Shown here one piece after another: positions 7,390 to 14,972 of a DNA stretch of 64,000 nt. How positions within the stretch are numbered: position 1 is the first letter of the stretch; each line of letters starts with the position of its first letter. The notes under the pieces are model-generated. The model worked only from the letters and a program-made list of their open reading frames with translations, was not told the origin of the DNA and made no database searches. The DNA is from Nocardioidaceae bacterium UBA4001 (GTDB lineage: Bacteria; Actinomycetota; Actinomycetes; Propionibacteriales; Nocardioidaceae), in NCBI GenBank assembly GCA_002384855.1, contig DGBP01000003.1, positions 116,152 through 180,151 on the forward strand, read 5' to 3'. The position numbers and the translations under genes were made by a program.

Positions 7390-8778
7390 TCAGGAGTCGA
7401 AGCCGAGGCCGACCCGGTCGAGGGCGCGCAGCCAGAGGTTCCGGCGGCCACCACGGGCGTCAGCCCGGGCCAGCGACCACCGGGTCGCCTGGACCCCGGC
7501 GTAGCGCAACGGCTCGGGCGGGAACGGCAGCGGCTTCTCGCGCACCATGCGCAGCCGGGTCCGCTCGGTCGGCTCACCCCCGAGCAGGTCGAGCACCACG
7601 TCGGCGGCGAAACGGGTGGCCGCGACGCCGAGCCCGGTGTAGCCGAGCGCGTAGGCCACCCGCCCGTCGTACGCCGTACCGTAGAACGCCGCGAAACGCG
7701 TGCAGGTGTCGATCACGCCACCCCACCGGTGCGTGAAGCGCAGCCCGGACAGCTGGGGGAAGGTCTCGAAGAAGTGCTCGGCGAGCAGCGAGTGCGTGGT
7801 GTTGCGCTGCTCGAGGTCCCGCCGGATCCGGCTGCCGTAGTGGTAGACCGCGTCGTAGCCGCCCCACACGATCCGGTCGTCGCGCGTCAGCCGGTAGTAG
7901 TGGAAGAGGTTCGCCGAGTCCCCGATCCCCTGCCGGCCCGACCAGCCGACCGACCGCAGCTGTGCGGGCGACAGCGGCTCGGTGGCGAGCACGTAGTCGT
8001 AGACCGGCACGGTCATCAGGCGCAGGCGGCGCACCAGCGGTGGGAAGGCGTTGGTCGCGAGGACCACACACTCGGCGCGCACACCGCCCGACGGCGCGCT
8101 GACCTCCATCGCCGACCCGGCCCGTGCGAGCGAGTCGACGGGTGTGTGCTCGTGGATGCGTACGCCGAGCGACAGGCACGCCTCGCGCAGCCCCCACGCG
8201 AGCCGGGCGGGCTCGACCATCGCGGTGCCCTGGGGGTCGTGCAGCGCGCCGAGGTACGACGCCGAGTGCACCATCGCACGCACGGCCGGGCCGTCGAGCA
8301 GCCGCACGTCGCGGCCCGCGGCCTGCATCGACGCAGCGAGCTCGCCGAGCTCCTCGACCTGGTGTGGTGCCGTCGCGACCGCGAGCTCGCCGGTCTCCTC
8401 CCAACCGCAGTCGATGCCGTGGCGCCGGACCGTCTCGCCGATCGCGGCGAGGTTCTCGGCCCCGAGGCGGTCCAGCTCGTCGAGCTCCTCTGGCCACCGC
8501 TCCTGGCCGTTCGGGAAGCCGTGGGTGAGGCTGGCCGAGGCGAACCCGCCGTTGCGGCCGCTGGCCTGGTCCCCGCAGCGGGCCGCCTCGAGCAGCACCA
8601 CGTGGAGGGACGGGTCGCGCTCCTTGGCACGCAGGGCGGTCCACAGGCCGGTGTACCCACCCCCCACGACGACCAGGTCGGCCGTCGTACTCCCCCGCAA
8701 CGGCGCGAGCGGCTCGGGGCGCGCGGGGTCCTCGAGCCAGAGCACGCCCGGCCGGGCGTCCGCGAGGGCGGGGTGCAC
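7390..8778 (-). CDS. DAO-family FAD-dependent oxidoreductase (putative amine/gamma-glutamylputrescine oxidase)
   Basis: Flavoprotein of the D-amino acid oxidase family, about 462 residues, expected to oxidise a C-N bond with FAD. The Rossmann motif is DLVVVGGGYTGLWTA, followed by SGRNGGFASAS, the fingerprint of the PuuB-like branch, and a C-terminal YALGYTGLGVAATRFAADV FAD contact. GTG at 8778 begins 2 bases after the permease stop, so it is the last gene of the polyamine importer operon. It is paralogous to the flavoprotein at 13548. No gamma-glutamylputrescine synthetase is present here, so direct oxidation of an amine taken up by the transporter is at least as likely. Confidence 0.88.
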   Translation of the reverse strand: MHPALADARPGVLWLEDPARPEPLAPLRGSTTADLVVVGGGYTGLWTALRAKERDPSLHVVLLEAARCGDQASGRNGGFASASLTHGFPNGQERWPEELDELDRLGAENLAAIGETVRRHGIDCGWEETGELAVATAPHQVEELGELAASMQAAGRDVRLLDGPAVRAMVHSASYLGALHDPQGTAMVEPARLAWGLREACLSLGVRIHEHTPVDSLARAGSAMEVSAPSGGVRAECVVLATNAFPPLVRRLRLMTVPVYDYVLATEPLSPAQLRSVGWSGRQGIGDSANLFHYYRLTRDDRIVWGGYDAVYHYGSRIRRDLEQRNTTHSLLAEHFFETFPQLSGLRFTHRWGGVIDTCTRFAAFYGTAYDGRVAYALGYTGLGVAATRFAADVVLDLLGGEPTERTRLRMVREKPLPFPPEPLRYAGVQATRWSLARADARGGRRNLWLRALDRVGLGFDS

Positions 8779-8780
8779 TA

Positions 8781-9590
8781 CTACCCGCGGAGGCGGCGGC
8801 GGCTGTTCAGTTCGCCGATGACCACCAGGGCGAGGGCCAGGAGGAACATGATCGTGCCCACCACGTTGATCTGCGGCGGGATGCCCCGCTGGGCTGCGCC
8901 CCAGACGAACATCGGGAAGGTGACGGTCTGCCCGGACACGAGATTGGTGATGATGAAGTCGTCGAAGGAGAGCGAGAAGCTCAGCAGGGCCGCTGCGAGG
9001 ATGCCGGGGAACACCAGCGGGAAGGTCACCCGCCAGAAGGTCTGCCACTCGTTGGCGTAGAGGTCCATCGCCGCCTGCTCCAGCCGCGGGTCGAGGCCGG
9101 CCAGCCGTGCCTTGACGGTGACCACGACGAACGACAGGCAGAACATGACGTGGGCGACGAAGATGGTCCAGAAGCCGAGCTGCCCGGCGAACCCCGCGCT
9201 GACGAAGAGCGCGAGCAGCGACGAGCCGAGCACGATCTCCGGGGAGGCCATCGGCAGGAAGATCGCGACGTTGGCCGTGCCCCGGCCCCGGAAGCGGTGG
9301 CGCACCATCGCGAAGGCCATCAGCGCGCCGAGTGCGGTCGCGACCACGGTCGCCAGCAGGCCGATCTGGATGCTGATGGTGACGGAGTCACACAGCTGGT
9401 AGGGACCGCAGATGTTGGTCCAGTTGTCGAGCGTGAACGCGTCGAAGGTGTAGCCCTGCCGGCTGGCCGGCTGGTTGAACGACATGAGGATGACCACGCC
9501 GACCGGCACCAGCATGTAGAGCAACACCAGCACCGCGAACAGCATCACGAGGCGGTCGCCGAGCCAGCGGCGGGTCCCGAGGCGGCTCAT
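8781..9590 (-). CDS. potC: Polyamine ABC transporter permease (PotC-like)
   Basis: Integral membrane subunit of the importer, 269 residues with about six hydrophobic segments. The cytoplasmic coupling helix is the EAA-type stretch EQAAMDLYANEWQTFWRVTF followed by PLVFPGI, which docks on the ATPase. The order of two permeases after an ATPase and a binding protein matches PotABCD/PotFGHI. ATG at 9590 overlaps the preceding permease stop by 4 bases (ATGA), indicating translational coupling. Transport of putrescine or spermidine is inferred from family and context. Confidence 0.9.
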   Translation of the reverse strand: MSRLGTRRWLGDRLVMLFAVLVLLYMLVPVGVVILMSFNQPASRQGYTFDAFTLDNWTNICGPYQLCDSVTISIQIGLLATVVATALGALMAFAMVRHRFRGRGTANVAIFLPMASPEIVLGSSLLALFVSAGFAGQLGFWTIFVAHVMFCLSFVVVTVKARLAGLDPRLEQAAMDLYANEWQTFWRVTFPLVFPGILAAALLSFSLSFDDFIITNLVSGQTVTFPMFVWGAAQRGIPPQINVVGTIMFLLALALVVIGELNSRRRLRG

Positions 9591-10492
9591 ACGAGCTCCT
9601 CCGAGCCCGAGCGGCGGACGTACACCGTGACCAGCGCGACGATCGCCGCCATCAACGTCACCGAGAGGGCTGCCGCGACCGGGTAGGAGCCCGCGGCGAA
9701 GAGATCCTGGATCTCGTTGCCGATCATCCTGGTGTTGGGCGTGCCGAGGAGCTCGGAGTTGATGTAGTCGCCGGCCGCGGGGATGAACGTCAGCAGGGTG
9801 CCCGCGACCAGGCCCGGCATCGCCAACGGCAGGGTGACCTTGCGGAAGGTGGTCAACGGCGTGGCGTAGAGGTCCGCGCCCGCCTCAAGCAGGCGGGGGT
9901 CGAGCTTCTCCAGGCTTGCGTAGAGCGGCAGCACCATGAAGGGCAGGAAGTTGTAGGTGAGACCGGTCACCACCGCGAAGGGCGTGGCGAGCAGGTGCCC
10001 GTCGGGGCCGAGGATCTGCAGGGTCCGGAAGATGTCGACGAGCCACCCGTTGTCGCCGAGCAGCATCTGCCACGACAGCGTGCGGATCAGGAAGCTGGTG
10101 AAGAACGGCGCGATGACCAGGATCAGCATGAGGTTCTTCCACCGGCCGGCCTTGAACGCGATGGCGTAGGCGAGCGGGAACCCGAGGAGGACCGCCGCGA
10201 CGGTGGCGGTTCCGGCGTAGAGGAACGAGCGCCACAGCTGGGGGCCGTAGCCCTGGACGGCGTCCACGTAGTTGCGCCAGTGGAAGGTCATCTCGTAGCC
10301 GGCGAACACCGACCCGGACGGGTCGTAGAGGCTGGTGCTGATCAGGGTCACCAGCGGGACCACGAAGAAGACCAACAGCCACAGGGCGCCGGGCAGCAGC
10401 AGGAGGTAGCCGGTCAGCCCGCGCTTGCGCTCGTCCTGGCCCTGCGGGACCTGCTGCTCGCCGGGACCCACGTGGGCCGCGGCAGCACTCAC
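9587..10492 (-). CDS. potB: Polyamine ABC transporter permease (PotB-like)
   Basis: First permease of the importer, 301 residues. A cytoplasmic N-terminus leads to the first membrane segment (LLLPGALWLLVFFVVPLVTL) and about five more. The coupling motif LEAGADLYATPLTTFRKVTL precedes PLAMPGL. It overlaps the ATPase gene upstream and the second permease downstream by 4 bases each. It would form the heterodimeric membrane channel with the PotC-like subunit. Confidence 0.9.
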   Translation of the reverse strand: MSAAAAHVGPGEQQVPQGQDERKRGLTGYLLLLPGALWLLVFFVVPLVTLISTSLYDPSGSVFAGYEMTFHWRNYVDAVQGYGPQLWRSFLYAGTATVAAVLLGFPLAYAIAFKAGRWKNLMLILVIAPFFTSFLIRTLSWQMLLGDNGWLVDIFRTLQILGPDGHLLATPFAVVTGLTYNFLPFMVLPLYASLEKLDPRLLEAGADLYATPLTTFRKVTLPLAMPGLVAGTLLTFIPAAGDYINSELLGTPNTRMIGNEIQDLFAAGSYPVAAALSVTLMAAIVALVTVYVRRSGSEELV

Positions 10493-11613
10493 AGGTCCTC
10501 CTCCTTCTCCACACCCGCGTCCGCGGCCTGAGTCGCGTCGAGCAGGAACGTGTGCGCGGGCATCCAGTGCAGGTCGACCCGGTCACCGGGCCGGAAGCTG
10601 TCGCGGGCTCCCGTGTTCTGCTCGAAGACCATCAGCTCCTGCCCCCAGGGCATGCGCGCGAGGTACTGCGTGCTGACGCCGACGTAGCTGACGTCGGTGA
10701 CCACGCCGCCGGCGAGGAGGTTGGAGCCGTCGTCGAACTCCGACTCGGCGGCGGCGAGGAAGACCTTCTCCGGCCGGATGCCGACCCAGACGTCGCCCTC
10801 GGCGGACCGTGCGCGGTCCGACGGGGCGAGCAGCTTGCTGCCGTGCACGTCGATCAGCACAGACTGCGAGGAGCGCTCGAGGACCTGGCCGCCCACGAGG
10901 TTGGACTGACCGAGGAAGTTCGACACGAACGTCGTGGCAGGGTTCTCGTAGAGGTCCAGGGGGCGGCCCATCTGCTCGATCACGCCGCCGTTCATGACCG
11001 CGATGGTGTCGGCCATCGTCATGGCCTCCTCCTGGTCATGGGTGACGTGCACGAACGTGATTCCCACCTCGGTCTGGATCCGCTTCAGCTCGATCTGCAT
11101 CTGGCGGCGCAGCTTGAGGTCGAGCGCGCCGAGCGGCTCGTCGAGGAGCAGCACCTGCGGCCGGTTGATCAGTGCCCGGGCCAGGGCGACCCGCTGCTGC
11201 TGGCCGCCTGACAGCTGCGCCGGACGGCGGCCGGCGTACTGCTCCAGCTCGACGAGCTCGAGCATCTCCCCGACCTGCTGCTTCACGTCCTTGACGCCGC
11301 GCCGACGGAGGCCGAAGGCGACGTTCTCGGCGATCGACAGGTGCGGGAAGAGCGCGTAGCTCTGGAAGACCGTGTTCACCGGCCGCTTGTAGGGCCGCAG
11401 CCCGGAGATGTCCTGGTCCCCCAGGTGGACCGTGCCCGACGTCGGCTCCTCGAGCCCGGCCACCATCCGCAGGGTGGTCGTCTTGCCGCAGCCGGAGGGG
11501 CCGAGCAGCGCGAAGAAGGATCCTTCGGGGACGGTGAGGTCCAGGTCGTCGACGGCGGTGAACGAGCCGAAGCGCTTGGTGACCGAGGAGAGGACGAGGT
11601 CGGAGCGTGTCAT
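10489..11613 (-). CDS. potA: Polyamine ABC transporter ATP-binding protein (PotA-like)
   Basis: Energising ATPase of the importer, 374 residues. Walker A is GPSGCGKTT, the Q-loop lies in NTVFQSYALFPHL, the signature is LSGGQQQRVALARAL, Walker B is LLLDEPLGALD, and the switch His is in HVTHDQEEAM. The C-terminal third is the TOBE regulatory domain typical of PotA/CUT1-type ATPases. The open frame extends upstream, but ATG at 11613 gives the standard N-terminus (MTRSDLVLSSVTKRFG) and lies 8 bases after the binding-protein stop. A 4-base overlap joins it to the next permease. Confidence 0.93.
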   Translation of the reverse strand: MTRSDLVLSSVTKRFGSFTAVDDLDLTVPEGSFFALLGPSGCGKTTTLRMVAGLEEPTSGTVHLGDQDISGLRPYKRPVNTVFQSYALFPHLSIAENVAFGLRRRGVKDVKQQVGEMLELVELEQYAGRRPAQLSGGQQQRVALARALINRPQVLLLDEPLGALDLKLRRQMQIELKRIQTEVGITFVHVTHDQEEAMTMADTIAVMNGGVIEQMGRPLDLYENPATTFVSNFLGQSNLVGGQVLERSSQSVLIDVHGSKLLAPSDRARSAEGDVWVGIRPEKVFLAAAESEFDDGSNLLAGGVVTDVSYVGVSTQYLARMPWGQELMVFEQNTGARDSFRPGDRVDLHWMPAHTFLLDATQAADAGVEKEEDL

Positions 11614-11621
11614 GAGCGGTG

Positions 11622-12866
11622 TCAGGCCCCGATCACCTGGGCGAAGTCCTGCTCGTACTGGGTGCGCGTCTTGTCGTCGAGCTGCTTGAACTCCCACGTG
11701 TCCGCCAGGAACTCGTCGGTGGGGAAGATCAGCGGCTGGTCCACCAGCGACGGGTCGATCTTCTCCATCGCCTCACGAGCCCCCTCGACGGGGCTGACGT
11801 ACCAGACCCATGCGGCGAGCTCGGCCGCCACTGCCGGGTCGTAGTAGTGGTTCATCAGCTTCTCGGCGTTGGCCTTGTGATCCGCCTTGTTGGGGACCAG
11901 CATGTTGTCCGACCACAGCGACAGCCCCTCCTCAGGAGCGATCCACCTGAGGTCGGGGTTCTCGTCCTGCATCACCATGACGTCACCCGACCAGGCCTCG
12001 GCGGCGACGATGTTGCCGGCGTTGAGGTCGCGGATGTAGTCGTTGCCGGTGAAGCGACGGATCTGCCCGTTGCTGACGTACTCCTGGAGCTTGTCGAGCG
12101 CCTGCCCGAACTCGTCGTCGGTGAAGTCGGCCGGGTCGGCGCCGACGATCCTCAGGATGAAGCCCATGGTGTCGCCCATCTCCGACAGGAGGCTGACCTT
12201 GCCCTTCAGGTCGCTGCGGGTGAGCAGCTCCTCGAAGCTGCCCACCTCACCGGTGAACTTGGAGTTGTAGGCCAGGCCGGTGAACCCGCTCTGCCACGGG
12301 ACGCTGTGCTTGCGCTCGGGGTCCCACGCCGGGGACTGCAGGTTCGCCAGCATGTTCGCCTTCACGTTCGGCATGTTGGCGTGGTCGAGCTCCTGGATCC
12401 AGCCGAGCCCCACCATGCGCGCCGCCATCCAGTCGGTGAGCACGAAGATGTCGCGGCCGGTCGGCTGGCAGTCACCGAGCTGGTTGCGGACCTTGGCGAA
12501 GAACTCCGCGTTGTCGTTGACGTCGGTGTTGTAGGTGACCTTGATCCCGCTCTGCTTCTCGAAGGCCTGGAGCGTGGGGATCACGGTCTGCTTCTGACCG
12601 TTGACCTTCTTGTTCGCGACGTCGATGTACTCGGGCCAGTTCGAGAAGTTCAGCGTCTTCTGCTCGGCCGACAGGTCCTTGCTGGTGCACTTCTCGGCGC
12701 TCTGCTGCGCGCCCTCGGTGCCGCAGGCCGACAGCAGCGTCGGCGAGCCGAGGGCCAGTGCGGAGATCGACGCACCCCGCATGAAGCTCCGCCTGCTCAC
12801 CCCCCTGGCCGCGAGCGTGCTCATCAGGGCGTCGCGCCCGTCGAGGTGTGGGGAGCGTCGGGACAT
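11622..12866 (-). CDS. potD: Spermidine/putrescine-binding lipoprotein (PotD/PotF-like)
   Basis: Extracytoplasmic substrate-binding protein of the importer, 414 residues. The N-terminus has a Tat-type motif SRRSFMRG (Arg25-Arg26) and a lipobox LLSAC with Cys48, so it is probably exported folded and lipid-anchored. The mature protein begins with the typical FSNWPEYID strand and continues as a type 2 periplasmic-binding fold. ATG at 12866 follows GGAGGT at good spacing. It is the first gene of the five-gene operon ending at 7390 and is divergent from the Lrp-type regulator. Two copies of GGAWTCCGT lie 43-96 bases upstream. The ligand is inferred. Confidence 0.92.
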   Translation of the reverse strand: MSRRSPHLDGRDALMSTLAARGVSRRSFMRGASISALALGSPTLLSACGTEGAQQSAEKCTSKDLSAEQKTLNFSNWPEYIDVANKKVNGQKQTVIPTLQAFEKQSGIKVTYNTDVNDNAEFFAKVRNQLGDCQPTGRDIFVLTDWMAARMVGLGWIQELDHANMPNVKANMLANLQSPAWDPERKHSVPWQSGFTGLAYNSKFTGEVGSFEELLTRSDLKGKVSLLSEMGDTMGFILRIVGADPADFTDDEFGQALDKLQEYVSNGQIRRFTGNDYIRDLNAGNIVAAEAWSGDVMVMQDENPDLRWIAPEEGLSLWSDNMLVPNKADHKANAEKLMNHYYDPAVAAELAAWVWYVSPVEGAREAMEKIDPSLVDQPLIFPTDEFLADTWEFKQLDDKTRTQYEQDFAQVIGA

Positions 12867-12908
12867 GTGCTACCTCCTGCAGCCGGCCATGCACGGGGAT
12901 CGATGGCG

Positions 12909-12962
12909 GGAATCCGTGAGGATCTTGTCAAAGCGTACGACGACTGACAAGGGATTCCGTAG
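12909..12962. promoter_or_regulatory. Paired candidate operators and promoter of the polyamine importer operon
   Basis: GGAATCCGTGAG (12909-12920) and GGATTCCGTAG (12952-12962) are two copies, 43 bases (about four helical turns) apart, of the motif also seen at 4431 and, as a variant, 1572. Between them CTTGTCA (12924-12930) and TGACAAG (12945-12951) form a 7-base inverted repeat. On the minus strand TTGTCA (12945-12950) and CAAGAT (12922-12927), 17 bases apart, could be a -35/-10 pair for the importer operon. The Lrp-type gene starts divergently at 13048. Lrp-family proteins often bind phased sites, which fits, but binding is not shown. Confidence 0.4.
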
Positions 12963-13047
12963 ATACGAAACAAGAATGCAACGAATTCCGGCGCGTAGTT
13001 GGCCGAAACCTTTGACGCTCTTTACTCCTGGCTGTCACTATTCGGCT

Positions 13048-13527
13048 GTGACCAGCAGATCCAGGGCAAGTGGCAACGGCGTCACGCTGGACGACGTCTC
13101 CAAAGCCATCATCGAAGAGCTCCAGCAGGACGGACGGCGTTCCTACGCGGCGATCGGCAAGGTCGTGGGACTGTCGGAGGCGGCCGTGCGCCAACGCGTG
13201 CAGCGCCTGATCGACAGCAACGTGATGCAGGTCGTCGCCGTCACCGACCCCCTCGAGCTCGGCTTCGCCCGCCAGGCGATGATCGGCATCCGCGCCCACG
13301 GGGAGCTGGAGCCGATCGCCGACCAGCTCGCGGAGATGGAGGAGGTCGACTACGTCGTCGTGACCGCCGGCTCCTTCGACCTGCTCGCCGAGGTGGTCTG
13401 CGAGAGCGACGAGCACCTGCTCGAGGTGCTCTCCCACCGGATCCGCAAGATCGAGAACGTGGTGTCCACCGAGACCTTCATGTACCTCAAGCTCCGGAAG
13501 CAGACCTACTCCTGGGGTGTGCGCTGA
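13048..13527 (+). CDS. Lrp/AsnC family transcriptional regulator
   Basis: DNA-binding regulator of 159 residues. An N-terminal helix-turn-helix (LDDVSKAIIEELQQDGRRSY, then AAIGKVVGLSEAAVRQRVQR) is followed by the RAM/Lrp effector domain (residues about 75-150) that forms oligomers and binds small amines or amino acids. GTG at 13048 is chosen because it gives the family-length protein, although no strong ribosome binding site is visible. It is divergent from the polyamine importer operon and directly upstream of a DAO-type flavoprotein, so it most likely controls this locus in response to a polyamine or its product. That role is inferred. Confidence 0.92.
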   Translation: MTSRSRASGNGVTLDDVSKAIIEELQQDGRRSYAAIGKVVGLSEAAVRQRVQRLIDSNVMQVVAVTDPLELGFARQAMIGIRAHGELEPIADQLAEMEEVDYVVVTAGSFDLLAEVVCESDEHLLEVLSHRIRKIENVVSTETFMYLKLRKQTYSWGVR

Positions 13528-13547
13528 GCCGGTACCGCTCCCTCTCC

Positions 13548-14912
13548 TTGTGGCACGACACCGCCGGCGACGACTGGACGCCGCGTGACCGCCTCCACGG
13601 CGACCTGCGCGCCGACGTCGCGATCGTCGGCGCGGGCTTCACGGGGCTGTGGACGGCCTACTACCTGCTGCGTGACGACCCGACGCTGAAGGTCGTGGTC
13701 CTCGAGAAGGAGACAGCCGGGTTCGGCGCTTCGGGGCGCAACGGCGGCTGGGCCTCCGCCCTCTTCCCCGCCTCGCTCGACAAGCTCGCGGACCTCCCCG
13801 GCTCGAACCGCGCGCAGGCCCTGGCGCTGCACCGCGCCATGCGCGCCTCGGTCGACGAGGTGGGTCGCGCCGCCGAGACCGAGGGCATCGACGCGCACTT
13901 CCACAAGGGCGGCACGATCGCGCTCGCCAGGTCCCGCGCCCAGCTGCGCTCGGCCCGCGGCGAGGTGGCGCACGCGAGGTCCTGGGGTCGCGGCCCCGAG
14001 GAGGTCAGGCTGCTCAGCGCCTCCGAGGCGACCCAGCGGCTGGCCGCCACGCACGTGCTGGGTGCGACGTACACCCCCGACTGCGCCGCGATCCACCCCG
14101 CGCGGCTCGTGCGGGGGCTCGCCGACGTGGTCGCGTCGACCGCCGGGGGGCGGATCTTCGAGCAGACCCCGGTGACCGCGATCGACCCGCACGCCGCCAG
14201 AACGCCGTACGGCACCGTCACCGCCGACGTGGTGGTCCGGGCCACCGAGGGGTACACCCCCGCCCTCGAGGGCCATCGCCGCACCCTGGTTCCCGTGTAC
14301 TCCCTGGTCGTGGCGACCGAGCCGCTGCCCGACCGGACCTGGGCGCGGATCGGCCTGCACGACCGCGAGACGTTCACCGACCACCGCAACCTCATCGTCT
14401 ACGGCCAGCGCACCCGTGACGGCCGGCTCGTGTTCGGCGGGCGCGGTGCGCCGTACCACTTCCGCTCGGCGGTCTCTCCCGCGTTCGACCACGAGCCCCG
14501 CGTCTTCGCCGCCATCTGGGCCTCGCTGCGGTCGATGTTCCCGGCGCTGAAGGGCACCAAGGTCACCCATGCCTGGGGCGGACCGCTCGGCATCGCCCGG
14601 GACTGGACCGCCTCGGTGGGCCTCGACCGGAGCACCGGTGTGGCGTGGGCGGGGGGCTACGTCGGCGACGGCGTGAGTACGACGAATCTGGCCGGACGCA
14701 CCCTCCGCGACCTCGTGCTGGGCCGGGAGACCGGGCTGACCGACCTGCCATGGGTCGGCCACGTGTCGCCGCGGTGGGAGCCCGAACCGCTGCGCTGGCT
14801 GGGCGTGAACGCCGGTCTGAGGGCGATGGCCGTCGCCGACCGGGAGGAGGCCCTCACGCGCCGTTCGAGCCGCGTCGCCAGGGCGCTGGCCCCCCTCGTC
14901 GGCGGCCACTGA
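13548..14912 (+). CDS. DAO-family FAD-dependent oxidoreductase, second paralogue
   Basis: Amine/amino acid-oxidising flavoprotein related to the one at 7390. It has the FAD motif ADVAIVGAGFTGLWTA, GASGRNGGWASALFP and a C-terminal GYVGDGVSTTNLAGRTLRDL. The start is uncertain. TTG at 13548 gives 454 residues, but the family-like string SRYRSLSLWHDT upstream suggests translation from CTG at 13524, which would overlap the regulator stop as CTGA. No ATG or GTG exists between. It is almost certainly cotranscribed with the Lrp-type gene. Its substrate is probably an amine delivered by the neighbouring importer or an intermediate of putrescine oxidation; this is inferred. Confidence 0.85.
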   Translation: MWHDTAGDDWTPRDRLHGDLRADVAIVGAGFTGLWTAYYLLRDDPTLKVVVLEKETAGFGASGRNGGWASALFPASLDKLADLPGSNRAQALALHRAMRASVDEVGRAAETEGIDAHFHKGGTIALARSRAQLRSARGEVAHARSWGRGPEEVRLLSASEATQRLAATHVLGATYTPDCAAIHPARLVRGLADVVASTAGGRIFEQTPVTAIDPHAARTPYGTVTADVVVRATEGYTPALEGHRRTLVPVYSLVVATEPLPDRTWARIGLHDRETFTDHRNLIVYGQRTRDGRLVFGGRGAPYHFRSAVSPAFDHEPRVFAAIWASLRSMFPALKGTKVTHAWGGPLGIARDWTASVGLDRSTGVAWAGGYVGDGVSTTNLAGRTLRDLVLGRETGLTDLPWVGHVSPRWEPEPLRWLGVNAGLRAMAVADREEALTRRSSRVARALAPLVGGH

Positions 14913-14972
14913 GGAAAATCAGATCTCTCAGTAACGTTTGACCTGGGTCACACCTGGTTATGGCTCCCCGTC

